This document shows, piece by piece, positions 52,957 to 63,561 of a DNA stretch of 64,000 bases (within the stretch, counting starts at the first letter, position 1; each line of letters starts with the position of its first letter). Origin of the DNA: Agelaius tricolor. Taxonomy: Eukaryota; Chordata; Aves; Passeriformes; Icteridae. The stretch spans positions 3,410,001 to 3,474,000 of the forward strand of contig JALJCS010000038.1 in NCBI GenBank assembly GCA_023055355.1. Direction: 5' to 3'. A program made the position numbers and the translations under genes. Under the pieces are notes generated by a model. That model saw only the letters and a program-made list of their open reading frames with translations, had not been told where the DNA came from and ran no database searches.

Positions 52957-54010
52957 AAACAAAAAAGGGGTTGTAGAGACGCTCGCTGCGAGCCAGAAGC
53001 TCGAGGGAGATCTTTTCTAAAAGGACATCGGATGCTTTTATTAAAGGATCCTTTTTAAATATGTTTTTATAAAAAAAGAAAAAAAAAAAAAGACAAGAAA
53101 AAGACGAATTAATTCTTTTTTTTTTTTTTAGTATTTATTTATGTACTTTTTATTTTACATGAGAATACTGCCTTTTTATTTATATGTTCTATTGTTAAGA
53201 ACTCAGTGTGGGACACCAGTTGTGTTTCGAGAAATCAACAAATTAGGTTTTTATAGGATGTTCTCTTTTGTTTGGGGGGGTTCATTGTGTTTGATTTGAG
53301 AGGAAATGTTTATGTAAAGCTATAAGCAACGATTTGTGATTCTGAAATGCCATTAATTTATTTTTTTTCTCTTTCAACTCAGAAAGGGAGGTGAGAAAGA
53401 AGAGGGGAAGGAAAAATTGACAAAGTACCACTCCTTAAGGGGAAAAAAATTAAGTATGGACAAATTTTTTAAATGTACTTTAAAATGTTTCCTTTGCAAT
53501 TATGTGAGAGGACATTTTATGGTACCAGTCATGAATCTTTGTTTAAATTTCAGTATTATATAGTTGTACATTTGCCTTGATAATAGAAATTTTTGTTCTC
53601 TCTTGTTTTTATATATATAAAAATATATATATTTAAATGATTTTTATGATCTAAAAAAAAAAAAAAGAGAAAGAAAATCAGGATTATAGACCTGTAAGAA
53701 CAGTTTCTAAGCTAAAAAAACCCTACAAAACATGAATACTGTCCCCCATCAAAAAGAAATGTATTTACCAAACTTCCAAGAGAGCAAGCCCATAACTATG
53801 GAGTATATACACAAAAGAGACTTAATTTTACTTTGAATATCTTTACTGATTTTTTGTTTTGTTTTCGTGTTTGAGTAACTGTTTTAAGAAACAAATGCCA
53901 ATATAAACTTTGTAAACCACATCCTTATTTTAAGGATGGCCTGCCTATTTTTTAGAAGAAGGTGTGTCTGGCAGTGCAGACACCCTGAGTGAGATTACAA
54001 AGCATTATCA

Positions 54011-54018
54011 CACTGCCA
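54011..54018 (+). promoter_or_regulatory. miR-34/449 8-mer seed site in NOTCH1 3' UTR
   Basis: CACTGCCA is an exact 8-mer match for the miR-34/449 seed. NOTCH1 is an established miR-34a target in mammals. Only the seed was read here; site function is inferred. Confidence 0.5.
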
Positions 54019-54778
54019 CCCCCACGTGCTCCTCTGGCAGAGCCCTCACTGGGTGCCCAGTGGGATGTGCTGCTGGTTTTGGTGGGAGGCTGGACTGGCC
54101 AAACTGGAGGGCGAGGGGCCAGCACAGCTGTGCTGTGAAATGTTGACATTTTGTTCTGTGACGTTAGCCTGGAGTGATGCATCTTTTTTTATATTGATGT
54201 GCACTCTTTCTGTGTATCATGTAAAATATAGTATAAGCCTGTGGCAGATTTAATGTTTGTAAATATGGGGGTTTTTCGGTTTTGGTTTTTTTGGTTTTTT
54301 TTTTTTTTTTTTCAAGAAAAGGTGGATTTTGTTTCAAAAATCTAAATGAGCAAGTCTTAAATATATCATAAATATATCACCTTATAGAGGTGTTGGAATA
54401 TCACTCACTCGGGTGCAAAAGCAAGCGGACACCCTAAGACTAGATAATGTGCATGGGACAGGCAGATAGAGAGCAGTTAATCAAGAAAACCTAAGAAAAG
54501 GGTTCCTTTTCCTCATTCCTTTCTATTAGAACACCAAATAAAATGGATATTTCTCAAGGCACAGTGCCTTGCTGAGCACTCATCTTAGTTAACATTTCAG
54601 ACCATTGTTATTGTGACACGCCTAATATGAGTGATAAAAACATCACGTGGTGTTGAATCTTCCTATGTTTTATAAACTAGAGTGTAGTTTAAGAAAAGAT
54701 ATCTTCTGTAATAAAGTTATCTACATGCAAAGTTGTAGTTTGCAAAAATGATGTATTTTTTTTGGTTAACTGATTTGC

Positions 54779-54784
54779 AATAAA
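54779..54784 (+). terminator. NOTCH1: NOTCH1 main poly(A) signal AATAAA
   Basis: AATAAA followed about 40 bases later by a GT-rich stretch (TTGGTGTTTTTGTTATGG, about 54823-54840), a typical downstream element. Earlier AATAAA copies lie at 54537-54542 and 54710-54715 and could give shorter messages. No transcript data were available. Confidence 0.65.
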
Positions 54785-55859
54785 TGATGCTTCTGGGCAT
54801 CTAGATTTTACTAAAACTGGAACTTGGTGTTTTTGTTATGGGTCAGTTGAATTCTGGATTTGACACCTTTCTTTCAGAGCTGCTCCTTGCACAGAGGGCT
54901 GGAACTTCCTCAACATCTTGTTCTCTGTGTGAAAACTCAGAGAAGAGCTTCGGACAATGAAGATTTCTCTTTAACTTCTGCTAAACTCTCACTGACCTGA
55001 GACACCTGAGCAAGGCAGGAGGGGCTCTGCCCGGGTGGTTTTTTATCTGCTGTGGGTGCTCTGATATCCTCAGGCCATCGGGTCAAGATCTAAAAGGGGA
55101 AACATGGAAAAATTGTCTTAAAGAATGTCCCTCATGCATCTTCAAAAAAGCCAGGAACAGCAGCACCAGAGGGACAGTTTTACTTGTGCCACCCAGAAAT
55201 GTTTGCTGTCCTTGCTGTGCTCAAGATTTATAAGGTAATTTAATTTAATTTCATTCTTTCTCTACCCCACAGGGGCTCTGTAGTGCAAATGCAGCTGCAA
55301 AGTCCCCAAATAACTGGATATAAATAGCAGAGCCATTGACCTCCTCCCAAATCACATAAGCCTGGAATGCTGGTATTTTCCACTCCGTGGCTGGGGAGGG
55401 AGAGGCTCTGTGTGTGCAGGGGCCTGGTGTCCAGCCCCAGACACCTCCAGGGCCACCAAACAGCTGCTGTACAGCTGGGCAGCTCCTGCTGCTGTGACAG
55501 TGGCGTTTATGTGCCACCCTCAGCAGTGAAATGCACCTTCACGGGTCAGGGTGGGTGACATTCCAGGAAAGGGAGCCTCAAACTCCATGGAAAGGGGTAT
55601 TTTAAGGTAGAACAAACCACCCCTCTCCCCCGTGCAGGATGGGTCACCAGCAAGGATCTCAGCAGCCAGAGGGACATCCTGGAGGGAGCTGGGCTTGCCA
55701 GGATGTGTCACCCCCTGCCTGTGGCTGCATCCCATCTGGAATGCACAAAATGGAGTTTGCCTGCCTCCAGAGTGACTCACACACGAGCTGCTCAGGAATC
55801 CCAGCCTGCCAGGCTTCTCCCACATCCCAGAACCAGCCCAGCACAGCACTGGGACAGGC

Positions 55860-56110
55860 TCACCCCAAAATCCCATCCCAAAGTCCCATCCCAGCACAGC
55901 CCCAGTGCTGCCATGGGGCCGGGACAGACCCATCCCAAAGTCCCATCCCAAAGTCCCATCCCAAATCCCATCCCAGCACAGCCCCAGTGCTGCCATGGGG
56001 CCGGGACAGACCCATCCCAAAGTCCCATCCCAAAGTCCCATCCCAAATCCCATCCCAGCACAGTCCCAGTGCTGCCATGGGGCTGGGACAGTCCCATCCC
56101 AAAGGGAGGA
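55860..56110 (+). repeat. 82-bp minisatellite with 13-bp subrepeats
   Basis: Units begin AGCACAGCCCCAGTGCTGCC at 55893, 55975 and 56057, period 82. Each holds several TCCCATCCCAAAG subunits. ORFs on both strands here come from the repeat. Confidence 0.95.
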
Positions 56111-57427
56111 GGCATTAGAAGGATCCTTTCTCCTGCCTGGTCCACAGTAAAACCAAGTCACTCATGGGCAAGGCAGGAATTTGGCCTGGAATACATGAAC
56201 AAAAAAATGGGTTTATGAGGATGTGGAAAACAATGTGACCTTGCAAGAGGCAACACATGTGGGCTTGTTTAACAAGAGGGGCTGCAAAGCAGGGGATTTT
56301 CCATGAGGAAGGTTAGAGGGACAGGATGAGGAAAGAGAGGGCTAAATACCATGGAAAGATGCAAAGGGACAGATACTAATTAAGTGTCCTCAAGGTAATT
56401 CAAACTAGAAGTCAGTTAAGGTTTTTAAGGAGTAGAGGAGAAAGGACACAAAAATTTAGGTTTTAAGTGCTTAGCGCCAAATTGCTTTGATTTATGAAGG
56501 CATCTGGTGACCAAACAACCTGTGGGCAATGTGGTGTCACAGATCCAGATGGAATGGAGGCTAAGTTAGAGGATAAATGAGAAATATAGCCCAAGTTTCA
56601 AACTCTTTAAGGCTTCTTCCCACACCAACCAACACACCACAAGCTCATCTTCACCTGGTGTGGATGAAGATTTTTGGGAGCTGAACCTCAAGCTCTCCCA
56701 GCACCAGGAGATGCCGAGGAGTGATGGATCATGGCAAGCACAGCTGTCTCAGCATTCCAGGTGAAAAAGGCTGAGAAGCACCAAAATCTCATCCCCCACA
56801 TACCCGAGGGAAGAAGGGTTCAGGAGCGCTGAAAACAAGATTAGCAGCGGCTATTGCCATGGCAGGTATGCTGGTGCTCTGAGGAATCCCTGCACCTGAA
56901 CTATTTGTTTACACGCTGGAGGGCTTGTTTTTTTTTTCCACTCTTTGTTTTCATTATTCCTGCTCAATTAGATGGGACATTTAGACATTTAGAAACTGCT
57001 ACTCTGTATTGCCTCTCCCTCCAGGCTGTGTTGGTGTTTGCTCACAAAGTTGCTCGCAGCTGCTCCAGCCCCGATTGAGGAATTGCTGCTGCAGCTGAAA
57101 TCAGCCCCTGGAGAAGGTGCAAAAGGAGCCAAATTCATCTCGGGTTTAGCCTCGCTCAAATCACACAGGGGTTAATGTGGCTGGGGTAGCCTAAATAATC
57201 ACAGCAACTGAATGAGTAAATAAATAAAACTCGGGTTGTCTGGTTGGCCAACACCGTGCAGAATACTGGTAAGGGATAAAGATACTCTCCTTTAGCATTT
57301 TCAGTGTTTCTAAACTCAAAGAATGATCCTTTTCACAGCAAGCCCGTGGGGCAAGGTTGTGTTTCTGGTTGTGTGCAACCTGAAGACTGAATAAATTACC
57401 AGAAAAAGGCCAGAGTCGTTTGTGTTG

Positions 57428-57602
57428 TACCCCAGGTGAGCTGAGGAACAGAGCAGCTGGGGCTGCCCCTGGATCCCTGGAAGTGCCCAAGGCCCGGCTG
57501 GACAGGGCTTGGAGCACCCTGGAATAGAGGAAGGTGTCCCTGCCATGGCAGAGGGTGGAATTGGATGATTTTTAAGGTCCTTCTCAAACCATTCTGTGAC
57601 TC
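57428..57602 (+). mobile_element. CR1 3' end, sense
   Basis: Contains GGATCCCTGGAAGTGCCCAA, TGGAGCACCCTGGAATAGAG and AAGGTCCTTCTCAAACCATT, ending in CTGTGACTC. CR1 tail in the + direction. Confidence 0.9.
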
Positions 57603-58385
57603 AGGAGAGAAGGACACACGCTGTCCTCACTGGCAAAGGTTTTCATTTATAATGGGTCAGTCAAGTCCAGAACTACTGCTGAGTACAGCAAACCAGCTAG
57701 AAAACTCCAGGTTAAAAAGGGATTGCATGCTTTAATGTGGAAATTCTTTATAATCACATACATATCAAGAGAACAGCAAAGGTGAGATCCCACTGTTGAT
57801 GTTTGCATTGTGTACCCCTGTATAAGGGGGTTAAATATGTAACATAAATATGTAACTATAGACACAGATGTGAGAGCTATTGATGCTATTTAGCACACAA
57901 AAAAGCCAATCAGGCTAATTAAAACCATGTTTCCTCAGATTACACCTGTTGGGGGAAGTATCAAGGGAGAACCAGGGCTTTATCTGCAACTCATGCCTGC
58001 GCAGGGAAATTGTATTTGACAAGCTGGTTTATAAGAATGTTCCTACAAAAGAGGGAGATGAAAGGCACTTAAAAATCACAGCGCTGCCTCTGGTTCCCAC
58101 ACCAGCATCAAAGTGCTGCTTCCCCTGCCTGGCTGGGGCTTTAAGGATATTCCCCTGCTTTAATGATGGAGTGCAGGAACAGCTCTGCACTGATAACGAC
58201 CCTTGATTAAGATGTTTGTTTAGCTCCTTGTGTTTTCCTCTCCAAGGCTTGTTGGGTGCAGGGTGGGACAGTGTCAGCACCGGGAATGACAGATATTCTC
58301 CTGGTGGCTGGAACGGGGGTTCACCCCCCTAAAAAAGCTTTGTGTTTGTGTAAAATAAAGCTGCAATTCACGGAGCGAAGCTGAT

Positions 58386-58868
58386 CAAGGGTCCAGAGCA
58401 CCAGGGGTAGCTGGGGGGCTCAGTCTGGAGAAGAGGAGGCTCAGGAGGGAATGTTTTGTGCTGCTTCTGGGCTTTTGATTCGCAAAGAGCTGTTTTCATG
58501 GAGTCACAGACTGGTGTGGGTTGGAAGGGACCTTCAAGATCATCTCGTTGCACCCTGTCCATCATCTCATTGTCCCTGTGCACAGCTCCCCAACAGGAGG
58601 ATGGACACAAGAGACAGGGTGAGAGGAAATGGCCAGGAAATGGCCTCCAGCTGTGCCAGGGGAGGCTTAGCTGGGGTATTTGGGAAAATTTCATTTTCCC
58701 ATTCACCCATAGAAAGAGTGGCTAAGCCTTGGAACAGTTCTGGAACCATCATCCCTGGAGTGTCCCAAAGGGCACACGGATGCGGTACTAGGGGACAGGG
58801 TTTAGTGGTGAATATGGTACTTGGTAATCTTGGAGGGATTTTTCAGCCTTAAGGATTCTGGGATTCAT
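58386..58868 (+). mobile_element. CR1 (sense) with an inverted CR1 inside
   Basis: Sense CR1 at 58386-58455 (CTGGAGAAGAGGAGGCTCAG) and 58600-58868 (AGAGGAAATGGCC through to GGATTCTGGGATTC). An inverted CR1 tail with TGGGTTGGAAGGGACCTTCA sits between them. This is a nested insertion; the inner copy is younger. Confidence 0.85.
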
Positions 58869-59253
58869 TCCTGATTCTGCTGCTGTTGGACACGTGCACC
58901 CCAGCCTTCCCTAATTAATATGCCTTTCCTAATTAGGCCCCTACGGACGTGCAGGACAGGACCTCGCTGTGCAGCGAGCCACAGCTTCATTCTGTGAGGC
59001 AGAATCTCATTCCCCGTGTCTATGAACTCGGATTTCTCAGCTCCGCGATGGGCAGCGGCTCCCCCGGCAGCGGCCCCGGAGCGGCGGAGCTCTGTCCCGC
59101 CCTGGCGGCCACCCGCGCCACTGCACCCGCACCGGCCAACCGGGGGCACCGGGGCCCGCACGGAACCCTCACGGGGCCGCGCTCCGCCACTCCCCGGCCT
59201 GGGGGCGAGATCACGACGGCACAGGGGAGGCACCGGGACGAGGCGCCCCGAAT

Positions 59254-59309
59254 GGGACTCGAACCCGTGACCTTCCATCCCACAGCCGCCCCAGCCGGGA
59301 CTCGAACCC
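59254..59309 (-). promoter_or_regulatory. Two tandem TFIIIC B-box-like motifs
   Basis: GGGTTCGAGTCCC on the minus strand occurs twice, at 59254-59266 and 59297-59309, 43 bases apart. Each holds GGTTCGAGTCC, the tRNA B-box consensus. No full tRNA fold or matching acceptor stem was found. Confidence 0.55.
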
Positions 59310-59404
59310 GCGGCCCCTCCCGCCGCCGAACAGCAACACCGCCGGCTGCGCGCGCCGCCGTGACGTCATCGCGCGCCGCGCCGTGACACGTCGGCGGCGG
59401 CGGC

Positions 59405-59513
59405 GGAAGCCCGAGCCGGATGTGCCAAGATGGCGGCGGCCGGCGCTGGGGCCGTGCGGGGCGGCGGCGCCCGCGCCCGCTGCTGAGGTGCCGCGGCCGG
59501 CAGGGCCTGCCAG
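59405..59513 (+). other. SEC16A: SEC16A non-coding exon 1 (5' UTR)
   Basis: Proposed first exon ending at CCAG|GTACCG (donor at 59514). The 5' end is a guess based on the YY1 motif near the start. It precedes the first coding exon by about 4 kb. It contains a short uORF at 59430-59486. Splicing to 63485 is inferred. Confidence 0.6.
59430..59486 (+). other. 18-codon uORF in SEC16A exon 1
   Basis: ATG GCG GCG GCC and onward to TGC TGA, 18 codons rich in Ala, Gly and Arg. The ATG is part of the YY1 motif AAGATGGCGGC and has G at +4. Whether it is in the message depends on the exact transcription start. Confidence 0.45.
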
Positions 59514-62500
59514 GTACCGCGGGGCGCGCCCGGAGGGAGGGCCGCGGGTCCCGGGTGGGCTGCGCGAGCAGCGCCGGGCTTGAGGCGCGGGCCCCGGTGT
59601 CCCCGGTGCCCACCCCGCCGTGCCTCAGCGAGGGCCTCGGGACTGTCGCAGCGCCGGGAGCCGGCGGGTCCCGCAGCCCCGGGCTCGGCCCCCGGCCCGG
59701 CTGGGGCGGGCTGTGGTACCGCAAGGAGGGGCGAAGGCGCTGCCGCAGTCGCGGGCCGCGCTGCCCGGGGCTTTCCCCGCAGGATTTGGGGTGCTCCGGG
59801 CGGTTTCGAGCGGGGCGGCGGGACAGGGACGATCCGCGGGGCTCCGAAGGTTTTTCCGTGGGTTGCGGCGGGGAGAAGGTTCAGACTGATGCTGGCTATC
59901 GTGTGTCCCCTCCGACAGCGCTGGGCCCGGGTCAGGGCTGGTTTTGAGGCTCTCAGGTGCCCCAGGTCGGCGCAACTGGGGCTGACTCAGGAGTGCGGCT
60001 CCCGGAGAGCCTCGGCACCGCTGGGCTGGAGAACTGGCAGCCAGGCTCCTTTCGGAATAAACGGGAACGCTTTCTGCTGCTTCTGGGCTTTTGAGTCCCA
60101 AAGAGCTGTTTTGATGGAGTGACGGGCTGGTTTGGGTTGGAAGGGACCTTAAAAATCATCAAATTCCACCCCCTGCCATGGCAGGGGCACCTTCCACTGG
60201 CCCAGCGTGCTCCAAGCCCTGTCCCGGGACACTTCCAGGGATCCAGGGGTAGCCACAGCTGCTGCGGGCATTCCCACCCTCATAGGGAAGGATTTCTTTC
60301 CCTGAGATCTCATTAAACTTGCCCTGTGCCTGTTTAAAGCTGTCCTGTCGCTACATTTTAACAGGAAAACATTTGTAGTTCTGGTTGCTGTTGAGGAAAA
60401 GCCCGGTAGGAATCTGTCAGGAGAGTGAATGATGCAGAATGTGTTCAATCTGTCACCCACATGTGTGCAGATGTGCAGCTGTCTACATGAGATAAAACTG
60501 AAAAAGTACTTGCTGATTTTAAAGCTGCAAATCTCATTTTTCCAGCTGTTCCTGTATTTGAGATTGCAGTGGGTTGTTTTTTGTTTCTGTTTTTGTTTTG
60601 TTGGTCAATTTGTTTTTACTAGGAATCTGTGTATGTGAATATGTTGTTTATTGTTTGCTTCATGTGTGAGGATGAGAGTTAATATTAGTCCTCTCTCACC
60701 TGCTTTATAGGCATGGTTATTCTGTTTAAGAGTAATTTATTTAGATAGGTTTAAATTAAATTTGCCCCCAAAGGAATTATTTCTTAATAGATGAAGCTAT
60801 AGAGCTCATAAGATGAACTTAATTTTATGGCCTTGTCTAGAGGGTTTTAATATTTTTTTCCTCTTTGGCAATGTTTTTTTGGTGTGCCTGGAAACACCTT
60901 CTGCAATTGTTACTCCTGGTGACTCATGTTTAGCAGGCTGCTCTGCTTTATCAATTAATAAACCAGCTGAAATATGAGAATTTCCAAACTATACAAAGCA
61001 GAGGTGGATTGCTCTTAACTTGTGTAGTTATTTCTAAATCCCTTAAAATCAGCATTTCTGTTAATCCTGGATAAGGCACAAGGGAGGGTCAGTAGCACTG
61101 AGTTATCTTCTGTTTAAATTACCTGACATGGACACGTTCATTTTGTTTGGACTCAGTTCCTCAAATCTTGCTTGCTTTTACTATGTGCAGTCTGTTAATA
61201 TTAACTTTGCTTCTGAGGAAGCTGATCCCTCATATTGAACGTCTGTCATGCACCATCAAAGATCCTGTCAGAGGAATGGCAAGTAAAAAATAGGACTTAA
61301 AGTAGGACTTAATATTCTTATTTGCTAATTACTGGTGCTGGCTGTTACAAAAATATGGTAAAGTATTAAGACTTTATTTTAAAATAAGACACTGCAAGGA
61401 GTAAAGTCCACGTTAGATATTTGGAAGTGGGTATTTGAGTTGGCTTTTGTGCTCAGCTGTATTTTAGAAACAACTTTTCTATGAAAAACAGAGCTATTTA
61501 GTAGATACCAATATTTTGGTCAGTGAAGTTTGTGCTTTCCAGGACATAAATGCCTTGGCAGATGGTTTAATTAGCTTTTCCCCAACCCAAAGTATGCTCC
61601 ATAAACCCATGTGTTTATTTGGAGGGGAGAGAGGAGTTTTTGAAATCTGCTTAATACAACAAAGAACACGATGGAGAAGAAATGGGGATGCCCAGAGCAG
61701 CCAGAGGTTCCTTAAGCATGTGGAAACTGGGGTGGGTGTTCAGGCAGGATTTCCTGGAAACGTGACTGGCAGCAAGGCTGGTAAGCATGGCCAGCTGGAA
61801 AAGCTTCACCTCAGGATTGGAGCAGGAGAAAAGATTGCAAAGTCCTGAAACATTTTTGTAAGCATTCCTTGATGGAATTCAGCAGCTGTGCTTTGAAAAG
61901 GATGGTGAAGGCACATGCAAGTAATGCATGACAGTGATGGAGCTCTAGTGCCTCTGTTGAAATCTGTTTTGTTGTCCTTCCCATCTTAATAAAACACAGA
62001 TTTATGGAGTCTTAACTCTAGACATTGCTGTGGGATATATGGATATGAGGGAGAAATTGAGAATCTCTGTTAACCTTGAAAGAGGGACCTGGGTTATACA
62101 CAGGCTGTTGGAGGCATTTTTCTTTAGGAGAGGTTGCACTGCTGTGCAGTAAAGGCTGATTGTGGTGGTACTTCAGTGTGCTTTTTATTGGAATTTTTTA
62201 GCTATAAATCTCTATGAAATACATGTAGTATTTTTGATAACAAGAAACCACAAGCGCTTTGCATTTGAACTTCTCTGTAACTATTACAGTTTTGTCCTGA
62301 TTACAAACATCTGACTTTTCTGGCTTCCCATTTTATTACTCTTACTGACAAAATGCTGAATCTTATAAGAACTCCAAATAAGAATTGCACAACTTTTTTC
62401 TTTTATAAGCAGAAATGCATCTGGTGTGGAGCAATTACTGTGGGTACTTCACTCTGCATATTGTAAACAATATTTGTTGTGTACTATGAGAAAACAAGAT

Positions 62501-63484
62501 TATCATGTGCTGCTAAGGCTTCACTGAGCTCCACTGGAAACTGATGGATTTCTCTGGTTTGTCAGCCTCCATCCTCCCCAGATTGTTAAGAGGTGATAAA
62601 ATTGAAAAAGACACCCTGATGAATTTACTGAGCTTCCTGTGTACCAGATTCCTGCCTGGTATTGTTTGGAGCTGGGGTTGGATTACTTCTGAGTGTGTCC
62701 TTTCCACCCTGAGGTGCAGCTGTAACCCTGATACTGTGCCAGAGTCCCACTGGTGTTAAAGTGAGAATGCTCATTGATAGCATCAAAAAACATTGATGAT
62801 TGTTTTTCTATCCTTAAGTGCACCTTTGCTATGCAGCATTCATCTAGAAGAGAGAATATTTGTGATGAAGATGCTCTTGCCTTTCTCACAATAAATAACA
62901 ATACTGTGTCACACCATGTTTTCCTGGTTAAACCAAAAGTGTAAGGGTGATAACATCTGATGAATTCCTTCTAGGGATGCTTCTCATCTTACCTGTGAAA
63001 AGGTCCAGTCACATGGAGTGCCAGTGCAGCAGGGCTGAAGATGATCTCTAACAGAATTAGAGTTAGATAATGACTTCTCAACTCTTCATAATTAAATTGA
63101 GCAGGGCATGGTGCTGCAGGCTGTGTTCCAGCCTGGTTGCTGTCCTGTCTGTGATGCATATTTCTGGGAAATCTAACAGTGGGATGCCACTGGAGGGTTT
63201 GACACTGGTATGGGTGTGAACTGTGTGTCATTAGTCTTACTTGGATCTATTTAATAGAATTGTTAAATAATGTGCATTGATACCACACAGCCTTACACTT
63301 CATTAATGCTGGACTGGATTTAGAAATACAATGGAGTCTGTCAGTTCCTTATGCATTCTGAAGAAAAGGGAGATATTTTCCACTTCAAATTCTTCGAGTG
63401 ATTTTGTTTCTAAAATAAAACTCGCTTGAGTGCTGCATGTATTGTGAGAAAGAGAACTGACTCGTACCTGTGTTGTCTCAGCAG
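59514..63484 (+). other. SEC16A: SEC16A intron 1
   Basis: About 4 kb. The first 450 bases are CpG-rich; a CR1 copy lies at 60110-60345; the rest is AT-rich unique DNA. No exon was recognised, though extra 5' exons cannot be ruled out. Confidence 0.65.
60110..60345 (-). mobile_element. CR1 3' end, antisense, in SEC16A intron 1
   Basis: Contains TTTGGGTTGGAAGGGACCTT, GGCACCTTCCACTGGCCCAG and GACACTTCCAGGGATCCAGG. Its left flank (60075-60112) matches the left flank of the inverted CR1 at 58459. Confidence 0.92.
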
Positions 63485-63561
63485 GCCAGAAGAAGAAGAA
63501 GAAGCCTCTGCGCTGCCTCCGCAGGTGGTTTGTCACCGTGTGACCCTGCCAGGAGGCCACC

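Larger units (their letters stand above)
52957..54805 (+). other. NOTCH1: NOTCH1 3' UTR
   Basis: AT-rich region after the stop codon, about 1.85 kb to the last poly(A) signal. It holds AU-rich elements (ATTTATTTA near 53142), a TA-rich run near 53613-53635 and a miR-34-type seed match at 54011-54018. The 3' end is inferred from the last AATAAA and the GT-rich stretch after it. Confidence 0.8.
54806..59034. other. Intergenic region between NOTCH1 and SEC16A
   Basis: 4.2 kb without a recognised gene. It holds the 82-bp minisatellite and CR1 copies listed separately; the rest is unique sequence. Confidence 0.7.
59035..59600 (+). promoter_or_regulatory. SEC16A: SEC16A CpG-island promoter
   Basis: CpG-rich island with a palindromic CRE/ATF site TGACGTCA at 59361-59368, a TGACACGTC element at about 59383, an ETS-like GCCGGATG at about 59415 and a YY1-type AAGATGGCGGC at 59427-59437. 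This layout is typical of a TATA-less housekeeping promoter whose start is close to the YY1 site. Confidence 0.8.

Noticed and set aside
55520..56218. ORFs on both strands up to 213 codons
   Set aside because: Translations of the 82-bp minisatellite.
59230..59310. A tRNA gene on the minus strand
   Set aside because: Only B-box/T-arm-like motifs are present; no pairing acceptor stem or D arm was found at the right distance.
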